Of a DNA stretch of 64,000 nt, positions 53,803 through 62,514 are shown piece by piece. Numbering within the stretch: the first letter of the stretch is position 1; each line of letters starts with the position of its first letter. The stretch covers positions 1,293,501 to 1,357,500 of the forward strand of contig NZ_CP032694.1 of NCBI RefSeq assembly GCF_003627755.1, given 5' to 3'. The DNA comes from Rhizobium jaguaris. GTDB taxonomy: Bacteria; Pseudomonadota; Alphaproteobacteria; Rhizobiales; Rhizobiaceae. The notes beneath the pieces are model-generated. The model was not told the origin of the DNA, did not search any database, and saw only the letters and a program-made list of their open reading frames with translations. Position numbers and translations under genes: made by a program.

Positions 53803-54334
53803 CAAACGTGTGGATTGCTAGAAAAGTGAATACAAATTCTGCCCGTTAGTTACCTATTTTTAATAGATGAGAATTTTACAAAGAAATGATAGAATTAAAA
53901 CTGGACATTTGGATAAAGAGTGGTAATCCAGATTCAAGTAGAGTTTTGATGTTGAGTTAGTCTCAGCCGGCTTTAAGCGCCCAATGTTTTGATCTTTCTT
54001 TTGAAGAACGGCGGGTAAAACTTTCTTCCGGTTAAGGATTGGCGGACCTACCTCCGTCGTCGCTGATTCTACATCAGGCGGTATAAGAACGGGTTTCGTC
54101 GTACAAAGTCTAGGGTGGATTTTGTGTCGCGGGCAATATGGCATGAAATGCCCCGTTTTTTGCTGATCGCTGCTACGAATATGGACAAAGCCGTTCACGC
54201 GGAGTGTCCATCGCGTATCCTGGGAAGCCGAAAGGTTTTCGAAAGGAACATGCGAAAACGTTAAAGCAATGCTGTGTTTGCGTCCTCCAATGGGGGCGCG
54301 GGGCAGTGGGCAAGCCGATGAACAGGAGAACAAA
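53803..54334. other. Long AT-rich leader upstream of mucR
   Basis: About 530 bases with no supported gene on the mucR strand; AT-rich compared with its neighbours. A 177-codon minus-strand frame crosses it but shows no family-like segments. Long AT-rich leaders are characteristic of mucR/ros genes, whose product binds AT-rich DNA and represses itself, so this is probably the autoregulated promoter region. Confidence 0.6.
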
Positions 54335-54766
54335 ATGACAGATACGGCCCTTGGCAATGGCCAGGATTTGCTGGTTGAGCTAACCGCCGACATCGTGGCG
54401 GCTTACGTCAGCAATCATGTAGTCCCGGTCAGCGACCTTCCGAATCTGATTTCCGACGTACATTCCGCCTTGAGCAACACCTCGGCTCCGGCTCCTGCCG
54501 TCACCGTGGTGGAAAAGCAGAAGCCGGCCGTATCCGTTCGTAAATCGGTGCAGGACGATCAGATTACCTGCCTGGAATGCGGCGGCAGCTTCAAGTCGTT
54601 GAAGCGCCACCTGATGACCCATCATAGTCTTTCGCCTGAAGAATACCGTGAGAAGTGGGATCTGGCGGCCGACTACCCGATGGTTGCGCCCGCCTACGCC
54701 GAAGCCCGTTCGCGTCTCGCGAAGGAAATGGGTCTCGGCCAGCGCCGCAAGCGCGGTAGCCGCTAA
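54335..54766 (+). CDS. mucR: MucR/Ros-type zinc-finger transcriptional regulator
   Basis: A 143-residue global regulator of exopolysaccharide, motility and virulence/symbiosis genes in rhizobia. The zinc finger is [19 protein letters not shown] with Cys79, Cys82, His92 and His96, the prokaryotic C2H2 type with nine-residue spacing. The amino-terminal part (residues 1-50) is the oligomerisation region, and the basic carboxy-terminus ends [14 protein letters not shown] 54335 follows AGGAGAACAAA. Followed by a strong terminator. Confidence 0.94.
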   Translation: MTDTALGNGQDLLVELTADIVAAYVSNHVVPVSDLPNLISDVHSALSNTSAPAPAVTVVEKQKPAVSVRKSVQDDQITCLECGGSFKSLKRHLMTHHSLSPEEYREKWDLAADYPMVAPAYAEARSRLAKEMGLGQRRKRGSR

Positions 54767-54794
54767 AGTTACCGAACCCGGCGATGCTATCGAC

Positions 54795-54825
54795 AAAAAA
54801 CCCGGCTCTCGAGCCGGGTTTTTTT
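54795..54825. terminator. Strong bidirectional terminator between mucR and sufE
   Basis: AAAACCCGGCTC and GAGCCGGGTTTT form a perfect stem with a two-base loop, flanked by A-runs and T-runs on both strands. It serves convergent mucR and sufE. Confidence 0.9.
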
Positions 54826-54847
54826 GTCGTAGTCCCGCGGCAAAAAT

Positions 54848-55273
54848 CTATGCCGTCGCCCGTACTCTCGCCTCTTCGCGAATACGCTTGATCATCGAGC
54901 GCAAGCCGTTGGCGCGCTGCGAGGAAAGATGTTCGACGAGGCCGATCTTGCCGAAGACGTCGAGAGCATCGAGTGCGGCAATCTCGGAGGCGGGCTTCCC
55001 GGAATAAGTGGCGAGCACGATGGCCACCAGGCCGCGCACGATATGCGCATCCGAATCGCCTTCGAAGGTCAGTATCGGATTTTCCGGGTCGCCGGCGGTG
55101 TGGGTAACGAGCCAAACCTGGCTAGCACAGCCCTGCACTTTGTTTTCCAGCGTGCGCTTCTCTTCCGGCAGATCCGGCAGCGCCTTGCCAAGCTCGATCA
55201 CATAGCGATAGCGATCCTCCCAGTCGTCCAGGAAGGAGAAATCCTCAATGATCTGCTCAAGCGTCGCCATCAT
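54848..55273 (-). CDS. sufE: SufE-type Fe-S cluster sulfur-acceptor protein
   Basis: A 141-residue cytoplasmic protein that accepts persulfide from the SufS cysteine desulfurase. The acceptor Cys is in KVQGCASQVWL (residue 49 from the first Met), and the RYRYVIELGKALPDLP opening is typical. Two adjacent ATGs (55273 and 55270) are possible starts. No other suf gene is adjacent; in rhizobia a lone sufE is common. Confidence 0.9.
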   Translation of the reverse strand: MMATLEQIIEDFSFLDDWEDRYRYVIELGKALPDLPEEKRTLENKVQGCASQVWLVTHTAGDPENPILTFEGDSDAHIVRGLVAIVLATYSGKPASEIAALDALDVFGKIGLVEHLSSQRANGLRSMIKRIREEARVRATA

Positions 55274-55334
55274 GCCGGTCCAATTGTCTATTTCTCTGGA
55301 TATAGGGGAAATGGTCGGTGATTTGAACCCATGA

Positions 55335-55372
55335 CAAAAAAGAACGCCGTGAGCGATGGCAAGCTCACGGCG
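55335..55372 (-). terminator. Intrinsic terminator between the DUF5330 gene and sufE
   Basis: On the minus strand, CGCCGTGAGC, an eight-base loop, GCTCACGGCG, then TTCTTTTTTG. It follows the DUF5330 stop codon by 31 bases and precedes sufE. Confidence 0.82.
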
Positions 55373-55403
55373 CATAAAGGGGGGGCATCGATGAAAGTGG
55401 GGA

Positions 55404-55877
55404 TCAGGTGCGCGGCTTCGGCAGCGGCACCGGAATATAAGACGGCAGCTTGACCGTGCCGGTAACGACCGCATCGGCAGTCTCGTTGTTGATCGTGCGC
55501 TTGGCGGGCATCGGTTGTGCTTCGGCTGCCGCCTGTTCGCGGCTGACGGTGGCCGACGCGGCCTGCACGGCCGGGGCCTGCTCGCCCGACTTGTCGTTCT
55601 TAAAATGCTGGCCCAGGAGATCGTAGGCGACGCGGGCGCCGTCGCGGGCCTGATAGCTGAGCGCGGTGAGCGTTTCGCCGCCTTTCAGGCAGACCTCGGG
55701 CTTTTCCGTGCACATGGCGCCGACATATTGCACGACACCGGTCGCGGCCGACAGCGCGTCGGAAACCTGTACCTTCGGCTCGTCGGCCGACCGTGGAGCG
55801 CCCTCTGGCTTGGCGAAAATCGGCAGGAACATGAGAACCAGCGAAAACCAGAACCCTGCTCTAATGAGAAACCACAT
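55404..55877 (-). CDS. DUF5330 membrane-anchored protein
   Basis: A 157-residue protein: an amino-terminal membrane helix (MWFLIRAGFWFSLVLMFLP), then a soluble region with ALSAATGVVQYVGAMCTEKP and GGETLTALSYQARDGARVAY, typical of DUF5330, and a Pro-rich tail. Two Cys flank MCTEKPEVC. ATG 55877 fits the family; an in-frame ATG lies 12 bases upstream. Role unknown; the gene order with sufE and the histidine kinase is conserved in rhizobia. Confidence 0.8.
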   Translation of the reverse strand: MWFLIRAGFWFSLVLMFLPIFAKPEGAPRSADEPKVQVSDALSAATGVVQYVGAMCTEKPEVCLKGGETLTALSYQARDGARVAYDLLGQHFKNDKSGEQAPAVQAASATVSREQAAAEAQPMPAKRTINNETADAVVTGTVKLPSYIPVPLPKPRT

Positions 55878-56347
55878 TGCCTTGCCCATCCTCTATGTCG
55901 CTCGGTCTTGTCGCCGATTCGAACTTGTCTATCTGATGTTGCTCAGACCCTATCTCGGCAGAGGAAAACATCGCTTTTCAAAACTTGGATGTATTTTCGG
56001 CAAATTTGATTCAAATTGTAGCTTTCGGCATTTCGAGCGTATTTGCATAGAATTGTAGCGATTGCTGTTAAGTATGTCTCGGCCGATCTGCCTGATATCC
56101 TGGGACTTGCGGACATCGACCTCGGCCAAAAGGTTAACGTGTGACGGAATCTAAATAAAATCCGCTGCTTACCCGCTGTTAACCACAAAAGTCAAAGGTC
56201 TCGCGAGGTGCGCCAAAACGAGATTTTCGGGCTTTTTCGGCCGATCTGCGCGTCCGTTCTTTATTCTTTCCTTAAGTCGCCAAGGCCTATTGTGCGGTTG
56301 AATAAGTGACCGTTTGTACGGGTTTTGGTGTGCGCGTATTGAGTAAC
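55878..56347. other. Promoter region between divergent DUF5330 and histidine kinase genes
   Basis: About 470 bases, more AT-rich than the surroundings. It contains GTTAAC half-sites near 56132 and 56175, the kind of sequence bound by the cell-cycle regulator CtrA, but no full TTAA-N7-TTAA site. No coding frame is supported. Confidence 0.45.
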
Positions 56348-57883
56348 ATGGCTGGCAGGGCTGGAGCCTTCGTGGACCGGGCAGGCGGAAGCTGGCTTTC
56401 CCGGACAAGCGGGAATGGCGAGGTCCGTGGACAGGAATTGGCGATCCTGCGCCGGCTCGCGCTCGCCTCGTCCGCGGCTCTTGTCGTTGTTCCGACGGGG
56501 CTCTCCTTCATCACCAGCCCCGCCGTGGCATTACCGGTTGGGGTCGCCACCGTCTGCGCCGCTTTTCTGTTTTCCGCCGTCGGCAGCATTGCTCTGTCGC
56601 GCCAGCGCCCTGCCTGCGGGCCAGTCGAGGCCGTCGTTGTCGAACATCGTGATCTGATGCTGGAGGCGGCATGTGGTCTCGTGCTTCTGTTTGATCCGCA
56701 GGGTAACGTCACCGCCGCAGGTGGCCGCGACCGCGCCGAGTTCCTGAACTGGATGCGCGACCCCTCCGGCCGCGGCTTTGTCGAGCAGGTGCATGTCTCC
56801 GACCGCATCCTCTTCCTGCAGGCCGTCGATACGCTTCGCCAGGGCCGCGATGCCCTTGGCGTCGATTTGCGTTTGGAACGCTCGGCCGTTGTCGAGGGTA
56901 ACGACCAGTTCGTCCATATCCGCATGGAAATGAGTGCGCGGCGTGACAGTGAAGGCCGGTTGACCGCGATCGTGAGCCAATCGCGCGATATTTCCTACGA
57001 TCAGCAGCTTCGCGAGGAGGCCGCCCGCAAGGCCGCGGAAGCGGAATCGGCCAATGATGCCAAGTCGCGCTTCCTCGCCGCCGTCAGCCATGAGCTGCGC
57101 ACGCCGCTCAATGCCATCCTCGGCTTTTCCGATATCCTCAGCGGCGAATATTTCGGCAAGCTCGAGAACAATCGCCAGCGCGAATATGTCGGTCTGATCC
57201 GGCAGTCCGGCGCGCATCTGCTCTCGGTCGTCAACACCATGCTTGATATGAGCAAGATCGAAGCTGGCCGCTACGAACTCTTGCTCGAGCCTTTCCCGAT
57301 TGAAGCCTCCATCGGTGCTTGCGAAGCCATGTTGGCTCTGCAGGCAAAGGAAAAAGGACTGACATTGGCGAGCCGCGTGCAGCGCGGCCTCGGCGATATC
57401 GTCGCCGACCAGCGCGCCATCCAACAAATTCTCATCAACCTCGTCGGCAATGCCATCAAGTTCACCGATGCCGGCGGCGCCGTCACCATCGATGCGGCAA
57501 TGACCGATGGAATGCTGAAGCTCTCGGTCAGCGACACCGGCATCGGCATCGCCAGCGAACGCCTCGCCTCGCTGGGTCAGCCTTTCGTGCAGATCCAGAA
57601 CGATTATACCCGCCGCTATGCCGGCACCGGGCTTGGCTTGTCGCTGGTCAAGGGGCTGGTGGCGCTGCATGGCGGCAGCTTTGCCATCGCCAGCGCGCCG
57701 GGCGAAGGCACGGCCATAACGATCCTTATCCCTTTCGACGGTTCCGGCGCTGTGGCGATACAGCCGCCTGTGGATGTCAGCCGCCCGGTCGATTTTCCGC
57801 CACGTCTGAAACATGATCTGGAGATGACTGAGAAGCGAAAAGAGGAAGAGGTGAATGGCCCCGCAAAAGCGAAAATCGCCTAA
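56348..57883 (+). CDS. Sensor histidine kinase with PAS-like domain
   Basis: A 511-residue kinase. Two amino-terminal hydrophobic segments (residues about 35-85) suggest a membrane anchor. A PAS-like sensor follows (residues 100-215; CGLVLLFDPQGNVTAAGGRD). HisKA carries the phosphorylated His248 in AVSHELRTPLNAILGFSDIL, and the HATPase has NLVGNAIKFTDAGG (N box), SDTGIGIA (G1) and GTGLGLSLV (G2). No receiver domain. Start uncertain: ATG 56348 or GTG 56306. Its end overlaps the peptidoglycan-binding gene by 29 bases. No cognate response regulator is adjacent; a cell-cycle or envelope-stress role is inferred from context only. Confidence 0.87.
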   Translation: MAGRAGAFVDRAGGSWLSRTSGNGEVRGQELAILRRLALASSAALVVVPTGLSFITSPAVALPVGVATVCAAFLFSAVGSIALSRQRPACGPVEAVVVEHRDLMLEAACGLVLLFDPQGNVTAAGGRDRAEFLNWMRDPSGRGFVEQVHVSDRILFLQAVDTLRQGRDALGVDLRLERSAVVEGNDQFVHIRMEMSARRDSEGRLTAIVSQSRDISYDQQLREEAARKAAEAESANDAKSRFLAAVSHELRTPLNAILGFSDILSGEYFGKLENNRQREYVGLIRQSGAHLLSVVNTMLDMSKIEAGRYELLLEPFPIEASIGACEAMLALQAKEKGLTLASRVQRGLGDIVADQRAIQQILINLVGNAIKFTDAGGAVTIDAAMTDGMLKLSVSDTGIGIASERLASLGQPFVQIQNDYTRRYAGTGLGLSLVKGLVALHGGSFAIASAPGEGTAITILIPFDGSGAVAIQPPVDVSRPVDFPPRLKHDLEMTEKRKEEEVNGPAKAKIA

Positions 57884-58918
57884 GGGAAAGGGCAGGGGTC
57901 GGCGCAAGCAGCCCGGCCTTGCTTCCCGAGGGGCGGTTGCCGTTGGCAGCCTCGGCCTGCGCGGTGCTGGAGCACTGGGTGGCCTCGGTGTGCGCGGTGT
58001 GGGTGCGTTGGCCGGCGTGTTCGGCAGTGCAGTCGGCCGACATCCGGCGATCGCCGGCGGTGTGGCCATCTTTTCGCAGTTTTCGGCTTCGTCACGACCA
58101 ATGCGCTCTGGTATCAGACAGGCACGCACCCGGCGCCGCTGCTGCGCACGCGCGATCCCAAGTCTCCCTATCAGATCCCGGGCCGCAAGCCCTTCCTGCA
58201 TGCGCAGCAAGCCGATGCCGGCAACGTCACCACCTTCCGAATAGAGCGGCAGGACTCGGCAGCAGCGAATGCGACCGCGTCCAGCCAGCAGGCGGCCGTA
58301 CCCGCCGAAACGGTTCAAACCGCCAGCCTGCCGGCAACGCAAACACCGGCCGCATCCGCAGCGCCATCGAAACTGGTCGCTGACGTGCAGGCCGAGCTCA
58401 TCCGCCACGGCCTTTATGATGGCACTGCGGACGGTGTCATCGGATCGCGCACGACAGCCGCCATCCTGTTCTTCCAGGAGGCGTCCGGACTGGCGCAGAC
58501 TGGCGTGGCAAGCCCGGAGCTGCTGGCTGCGTTGAAGGCCAGCGATGCCGGCACGGGCGCCCACGGCGCAAGCAAGACAACCGCCGCTGCGGTTCCGGCG
58601 GACCGGCCTGTCAATGTCTCGGCCAACGCTTCCGCCATTGATCCCGTCGCAGCCGCCATTCGGAGCGCCGAGAAAGATCTCAAGACGAGCGCTGCGTCCA
58701 AGAGTGCGCCAAGCGACGCGGTCAACACCGTCAACATGGTGATGCAGATCCAGAAGGGCCTGAGCAATATCGCCTATAGCAATGTCAGCGTCGACGGCGT
58801 TGCAGGCGAACAGACCAAGGCCGCCATCCGCCGGTTTCAGAAGCACTACCGGCTGCCGGAAACCGGTGAGCCCGATATGGCGGTCCTGAAGAAACTGCAG
58901 GATATCGGCGCGCTTTGA
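57855..58918 (+). pseudogene. Peptidoglycan-binding-domain protein, frameshifted as sequenced
   Basis: Two frames join into about 354 residues. The first (ATG 57855) has a basic head (MAPQKRKSPKGKGRGRRKQP) and a hydrophobic anchor through AIAGGVAIFSQF; adding one T to the run at 58080-58083 shifts it into GFVTTNALWYQTGTHPAPLL and on. Two PG_binding_1 repeats follow: KLVADVQAELIRHGLYDGTA / GVIGSRTTAAILFFQ, and QIQKGLSNIAYSNVSVDGVA / EQTKAAIRRFQKHY. It is probably an inner-membrane-anchored periplasmic protein that docks on peptidoglycan. It overlaps the kinase gene. Confidence 0.78.
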
Positions 58919-58967
58919 TTTTCCTCCCTTGGTTGCTTCGCTCTCAACCGGCCGTTATAGCTCTGCG

Positions 58968-59324
58968 ATGAGATTGCGCAGCGACATCTTCGTTTCCGCC
59001 TTGACCCGCCGTCTTTTCGCCCGCGGCGATTTCGCCGCTGTCGAACACAAGGGCGCGGAGGAGGCCGGCGCGATCTTCATTCGTCAGCGTTTTCGCGACG
59101 GGCTGGAAACACTCTATGCCCCCGCCCCACAAAGCTTCTTCGATGAAGAGGAGAGCGGAACGCGCCTATTCGAAGTCCGTTTGGATCGCAGGGAGCCGGA
59201 AGAGATCAGACAAACGCTGGACCGCGAGCTGAAATTCGATCCCGATCTCTGGATCATCGAGCTGGAGACGGACGACATAGGCGATATCGTGCCTGTGGCC
59301 GAGCAGCGCAGCAATCCTCTATGA
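58968..59324 (+). CDS. DUF1491 family protein
   Basis: A 118-residue cytoplasmic protein with the DUF1491 signature: MRLRSDIFVSALTRRLFARG and GAIFIRQRFRDGLETLYAPA, ending DLWIIELETDDIGD. The family is restricted to Alphaproteobacteria and of unknown function. ATG 58968 is the standard start, 49 bases after the peptidoglycan-binding gene, so probably the same transcript. Confidence 0.88.
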   Translation: MRLRSDIFVSALTRRLFARGDFAAVEHKGAEEAGAIFIRQRFRDGLETLYAPAPQSFFDEEESGTRLFEVRLDRREPEEIRQTLDRELKFDPDLWIIELETDDIGDIVPVAEQRSNPL

Positions 59325-59343
59325 CAAAGAGACCTCCCAGCAA

Positions 59344-59865
59344 CTAAGGCAGGCGATCCGTTGAGCCTGTACCTTGCGGCCACTCGCTGGTGTCATGGTC
59401 GGGATGCTGTCGGTTCGACGCGATGATGCGGGGTAAGTATCCATTCGGATCAACCGCATAGGTGGAATGATCTCCCGGGAGTTCATGCAAGCGGAAATAC
59501 CACGAGACCCTGCTCTCGTTGCCGTATTGAACAACCGGCGGCACCCGATCGGGCTGGTCGAAGGTTCCCGCGAGGATGCCTATGTCCTCGAATTCGGGAT
59601 ATTCAAAAATCATTGGCGTGCCGCAATCCTTGCAAAACCCGCGTTGCGCCAGGGCGGAACTCTGAAACCAGGAAAACGCGCCCCGCGTCACCCGAAACGC
59701 AGTCTTCATGACCGGACAGATTACGGCAAACGGCCCGCCGACCGCTTTCTGGCACATTCGGCAGTGGCACACATGCACGTTTTGGGGCGGAAGGTCGCAG
59801 GCGAAGCGAATAGCGCCGCATTGGCAGCCACCGGTCAACGAATAGGCAGTCGCATCATCGATCAT
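59344..59865 (-). CDS. GFA-family zinc protein
   Basis: A 173-residue glutathione-dependent formaldehyde-activating-enzyme-like protein. Zinc ligands: GGCQCGAIRFAC, CHCRMCQK and CKDCGTP. Family members act on S-hydroxymethylglutathione or related adducts, but most are uncharacterised. ATG 59865 is preferred to the upstream ATG at 59919 because the conserved region begins at once. Confidence 0.87.
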   Translation of the reverse strand: MIDDATAYSLTGGCQCGAIRFACDLPPQNVHVCHCRMCQKAVGGPFAVICPVMKTAFRVTRGAFSWFQSSALAQRGFCKDCGTPMIFEYPEFEDIGILAGTFDQPDRVPPVVQYGNESRVSWYFRLHELPGDHSTYAVDPNGYLPRIIASNRQHPDHDTSEWPQGTGSTDRLP

Positions 59866-59960
59866 GTCTTCGTCCGTGCAAAGATCGGCAAACTGGCGAT
59901 CAGGCTGCGATCCAACCATGTAACGGGAAGGGGTGACACGTCAAGAACGCGTGGAGTAAG

Positions 59961-60929
59961 TCAACGTGACCGGCTGACGACACGCAATTCGCGGATCGGA
60001 CTTGCCTTGTTGCCGAAAAGCGGCGCACCGGGGCGCGGCGCGGGCTTCTGTTCCGGCGGCAGATAGGTGTAGCTGTCGGCGCGGCGCCAGGCTTCGACGC
60101 GGGCCTGACTTTCCTCGGCATCGATGCTGTCGAGCACCAGCCAGGCGCGGCTGACGCTGCCGTGCTGTTCGGCCAAATGCGGATAGAAGCGTTCCAACGC
60201 ATAGACGGCGTCGGCGAAGCCCATGCCGAGGCTGACCAGCGTTACCGCGAGTTGCTGGCCGGACGTGTCGATCATAATGCGCTCGGCAAGCCAGCGGCTG
60301 GAGGAGAGCGCATCGGCGAGCGTCGTGGCGAATTGCTGCGCCTCGCGCTCACGGGCGAAACGCACCAGCAACGCTTCCTGCACGTCTGAAAGACTGCGCA
60401 AACCCAAACGATCACCATCGTTCCGGCCGAGATGGCGGGCGATCTGCTTGATCTTCTGCCGGAGGGCTTCCTCGCGGGCGAGCCGCTCGGCATCGGCATC
60501 CGCCGCGCTCGGTTCGAATTTTGCGGTCGAAGCGGAGACGTCCATCAAGGTCTCCGATATGGTCATGCCGCGCTCCGGCTCGGCCTGATGCAGGCTGACA
60601 AGGGCGTCGATGACTTTGGGAGACAGCGACGGGCGGCGGACGATCGCTTTCGCATGCGCGGCACCCTGCGTGCGGGCGATGGTGATTAGTGTGTCGTCGT
60701 CGATCGCTTGCGAACTCGTGAGAAACGGAGCGGCGATGCCAATCGGCTGGCAGCCGATGAAGAGGGAGACGGCCGGAGGCACCGTCGGGCATTGCGAGAG
60801 CGCCGCGACCGCCTGGCGTTTCGCCTCGTCGGACGAGGCCTGGAAGAGGGGAGTGAAGAGCTCGGCAAATTGGCGAAGCTCCGATTTCGACGGATGGGGC
60901 AGGCCCTCGAAACTGGTGACCGTCGCCAT
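59961..60929 (-). CDS. DUF2336 family protein
   Basis: A 322-residue cytoplasmic alpha-helical protein of the DUF2336 family, often linked to cell-cycle or motility control in Alphaproteobacteria. Recognisable parts: PSKSELRQFAELFTPLFQAS and AVAALSQCPTVPPAVSLFIG with HEAT-like repeats (PSLSPKVIDALVSLHQAE). ATG 60929 (MATVTSFEGLPHPSKSEL) is chosen because the stop codon of a small upstream gene overlaps it (TGATG); a longer start at 61004 exists. Confidence 0.83.
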   Translation of the reverse strand: MATVTSFEGLPHPSKSELRQFAELFTPLFQASSDEAKRQAVAALSQCPTVPPAVSLFIGCQPIGIAAPFLTSSQAIDDDTLITIARTQGAAHAKAIVRRPSLSPKVIDALVSLHQAEPERGMTISETLMDVSASTAKFEPSAADADAERLAREEALRQKIKQIARHLGRNDGDRLGLRSLSDVQEALLVRFAREREAQQFATTLADALSSSRWLAERIMIDTSGQQLAVTLVSLGMGFADAVYALERFYPHLAEQHGSVSRAWLVLDSIDAEESQARVEAWRRADSYTYLPPEQKPAPRPGAPLFGNKASPIRELRVVSRSR

Positions 60930-61099
60930 CAGAACCACATCTTTCTTGCGGACAGTCGCAGGCTCTTCAAGGTCTCGAAACCGATCACGCACGCCAACAC
61001 CCATACTGATACGCGAAACAAAAAAGACGGGAGCCCGATCGGCAAATCCGTGCGGCGCTGCGTCTTTCTCTGGCCGAGCCGGATCGCGCTCTGGTTCAT
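60929..61099 (-). CDS. Small membrane protein translationally coupled to the DUF2336 gene
   Basis: A 56-residue single-span protein, beginning MNQSAIRLGQRKTQRRTDLP. A hydrophobic stretch VSVWVLACVIGFETLKSL (about residues 27-45) and the tail RLSARKMWF follow. Its stop overlaps the DUF2336 start as TGATG, a classic coupling arrangement. The ribosome-binding site is weak, and an in-frame GTG at 61141 would lengthen it to 70 residues. The membrane-like composition and the overlap support it; family unknown. Confidence 0.5.
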   Translation of the reverse strand: MNQSAIRLGQRKTQRRTDLPIGLPSFLFRVSVWVLACVIGFETLKSLRLSARKMWF

Positions 61100-61469
61100 A
61101 CGGGCGCTATGGGCGGTGGCTGTCGAAACGGGCGTGGACACGGTCGTCCTGATCTGGCTTTTCCGGGAGAGTAAGGGGCGCAGGGTTAACGGTTGGTGAA
61201 AACTTTATTAAAATCCAAATAAAAATTGCGCGTTAAGCTTGCGCCGGAAAAGCGGGAGAAATTTCGCCGGATCGGCTGTGCCTGCGGGCGCTCAATGATC
61301 GTGGAAACCGTCTCGCCGCGACGCGCCGACCATCTCGTTCAACTTATAAGAGCTTTGACGGTTTACCCTCCAGGCGAGGGCAGGAGAAATTGTGTGGAGG
61401 AAAGAACTTCGAGGGGCCGAGGCCTAATTTCTCTGAGGAGGAGAGAGGTCGGCCCGAAGCATCGGGAAT
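61100..61469. other. Gene-free stretch upstream of the small membrane protein
   Basis: About 370 bases. On the minus strand, TTCA-N7-TTAA lies at 61186-61200, one base off the CtrA consensus TTAA-N7-TTAA, about 90 bases before the small membrane protein gene. No supported coding frame. Confidence 0.4.
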
Positions 61470-61676
61470 TCAGAGCCCTTTATGCTCTCGCAGGGCCGCC
61501 AGCAGCTTTTCGGAGGTGTTGTATCCGGACTGAAACAGGCCAATCGCGGCCGTTGCGGCGAACTGGGCCTCGGTGCTTTTGATGTCGATCCGCTTCTCCA
61601 GGCACCATTTGTCCAGCGCACCGCGCAGGACGGTAACGTCCTCTGGGGAGAAGAAGGAATTGGCCGTCGCAGACAT
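61470..61676 (-). CDS. Small conserved hypothetical protein, 68 residues
   Basis: A 68-residue soluble protein: SPEDVTVLRGALDKWCLEKR, then AQFAATAAIGLFQSGYNTSE and LLAALREHKGL. The helical, mixed-charge composition is that of a real protein, and it resembles a small rhizobial family of unknown role. ATG 61676 is a natural start, although the ribosome-binding site is weak (CAGAGGGCGGGC region). Confidence 0.68.
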   Translation of the reverse strand: MSATANSFFSPEDVTVLRGALDKWCLEKRIDIKSTEAQFAATAAIGLFQSGYNTSEKLLAALREHKGL

Positions 61677-62212
61677 TGCCCGCCCTCTGTTGCGCCCGAT
61701 ACAATACGTTAAATTTTCGTTGCCGCAAATAATATTTGCGTGACACTTTTCTGCAACGCGTGGGCTTTCCTGACGAATCGCAAATAATGGCTTTTCTGTG
61801 CCTAAGAATATGATTTCGCGATGTTTTATGGCTAAAATGAGTCTTGAGTTTTTTACATCGCATATGAAACCAAATCTGCCCTCTCAGCGTTAGATGTTCA
61901 CGGTGCCGCGAAAGCTTGGGGAGAGCCCAAGTGAGGCGCGGCGATGCTTAGCATTCTGTTAACTACAGTATGTCTCAATTCGGGTGAAAACAGCGATTTG
62001 CAGAGCTTAGTCGCATGATTGTTCGCATGGCCGCCACAGTTGGGCGTCCATGTCACGGTGTCTGAGGAATGCCGTGAGAATGGCGTGAATGCCCTTTTGT
62101 CGGAGCCGCAGGAGGCGGCGAGGACCGGAGGGAGCGCCAGCCCGCTTCGGATCGCGGGCAGGGTGAAATTAGTCGCAAGTTCATCCGTCTCGGGCCGCAA
62201 ATGGAGACGAGA
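61677..62212. other. AT-rich stretch with a nested hairpin
   Basis: About 535 bases, partly AT-rich. At 61906-61941 there is a nested hairpin: CCGCG ... CTTGGG-GAGAG-CCCAAG ... CGCGG. It could be a structured RNA element, but nothing else supports a non-coding RNA gene. No long coding frame with a ribosome-binding site is visible. Confidence 0.45.
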
Positions 62213-62368
62213 ATGGCAGAGATCATATCCCTGTTGGACCGAAGGTCACAGTTGCCGCCGCGGGCCCAGAAGGAGCCGGTCGAGGCGAAGATTCTTCTGT
62301 TCACCGGCGTGCGCTACGAGCGCCTTGACGTCAGTTCCCATCGCCCGGAACGGGGCCGAAGCGGGTGA
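62213..62368 (+). CDS. Small protein, 51 residues
   Basis: ATG 62213 follows GGAGACGAGA with good spacing. The 51-residue product starts MAEIISLLDRRSQLPPRAQK and contains PVEAKILLFTGVRYERLDVS, a segment resembling small conserved rhizobial proteins of unknown function. No signal peptide or membrane helix. Its short length is why it is usually missed. Confidence 0.55.
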   Translation: MAEIISLLDRRSQLPPRAQKEPVEAKILLFTGVRYERLDVSSHRPERGRSG

Positions 62369-62514
62369 AGGGCAAATAGTCCGGCACGATGCCGGCGAGA
62401 TGCGCCGGCGTCATGCCGTTCAGGCGTTTTCAGTATCGTGGCGTGAGCCGCGATATTGGTGAGGTCGGCCCACCTATTCGCATCAGACCCAGCCTCCAGC
62501 TTTTCAGCTAAATC

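Noticed and set aside
53860..54393. A 177-codon minus-strand frame upstream of and into mucR
   Set aside because: No ribosome-binding site, no family-like segments and overlap with the mucR start; treated as leader DNA.
56531..58846. A 771-codon minus-strand open frame
   Set aside because: It lies antisense to the kinase and peptidoglycan-binding genes, both with clear family motifs; its own sequence is low-complexity and matches no fold I know. High-GC codon bias produces such frames.
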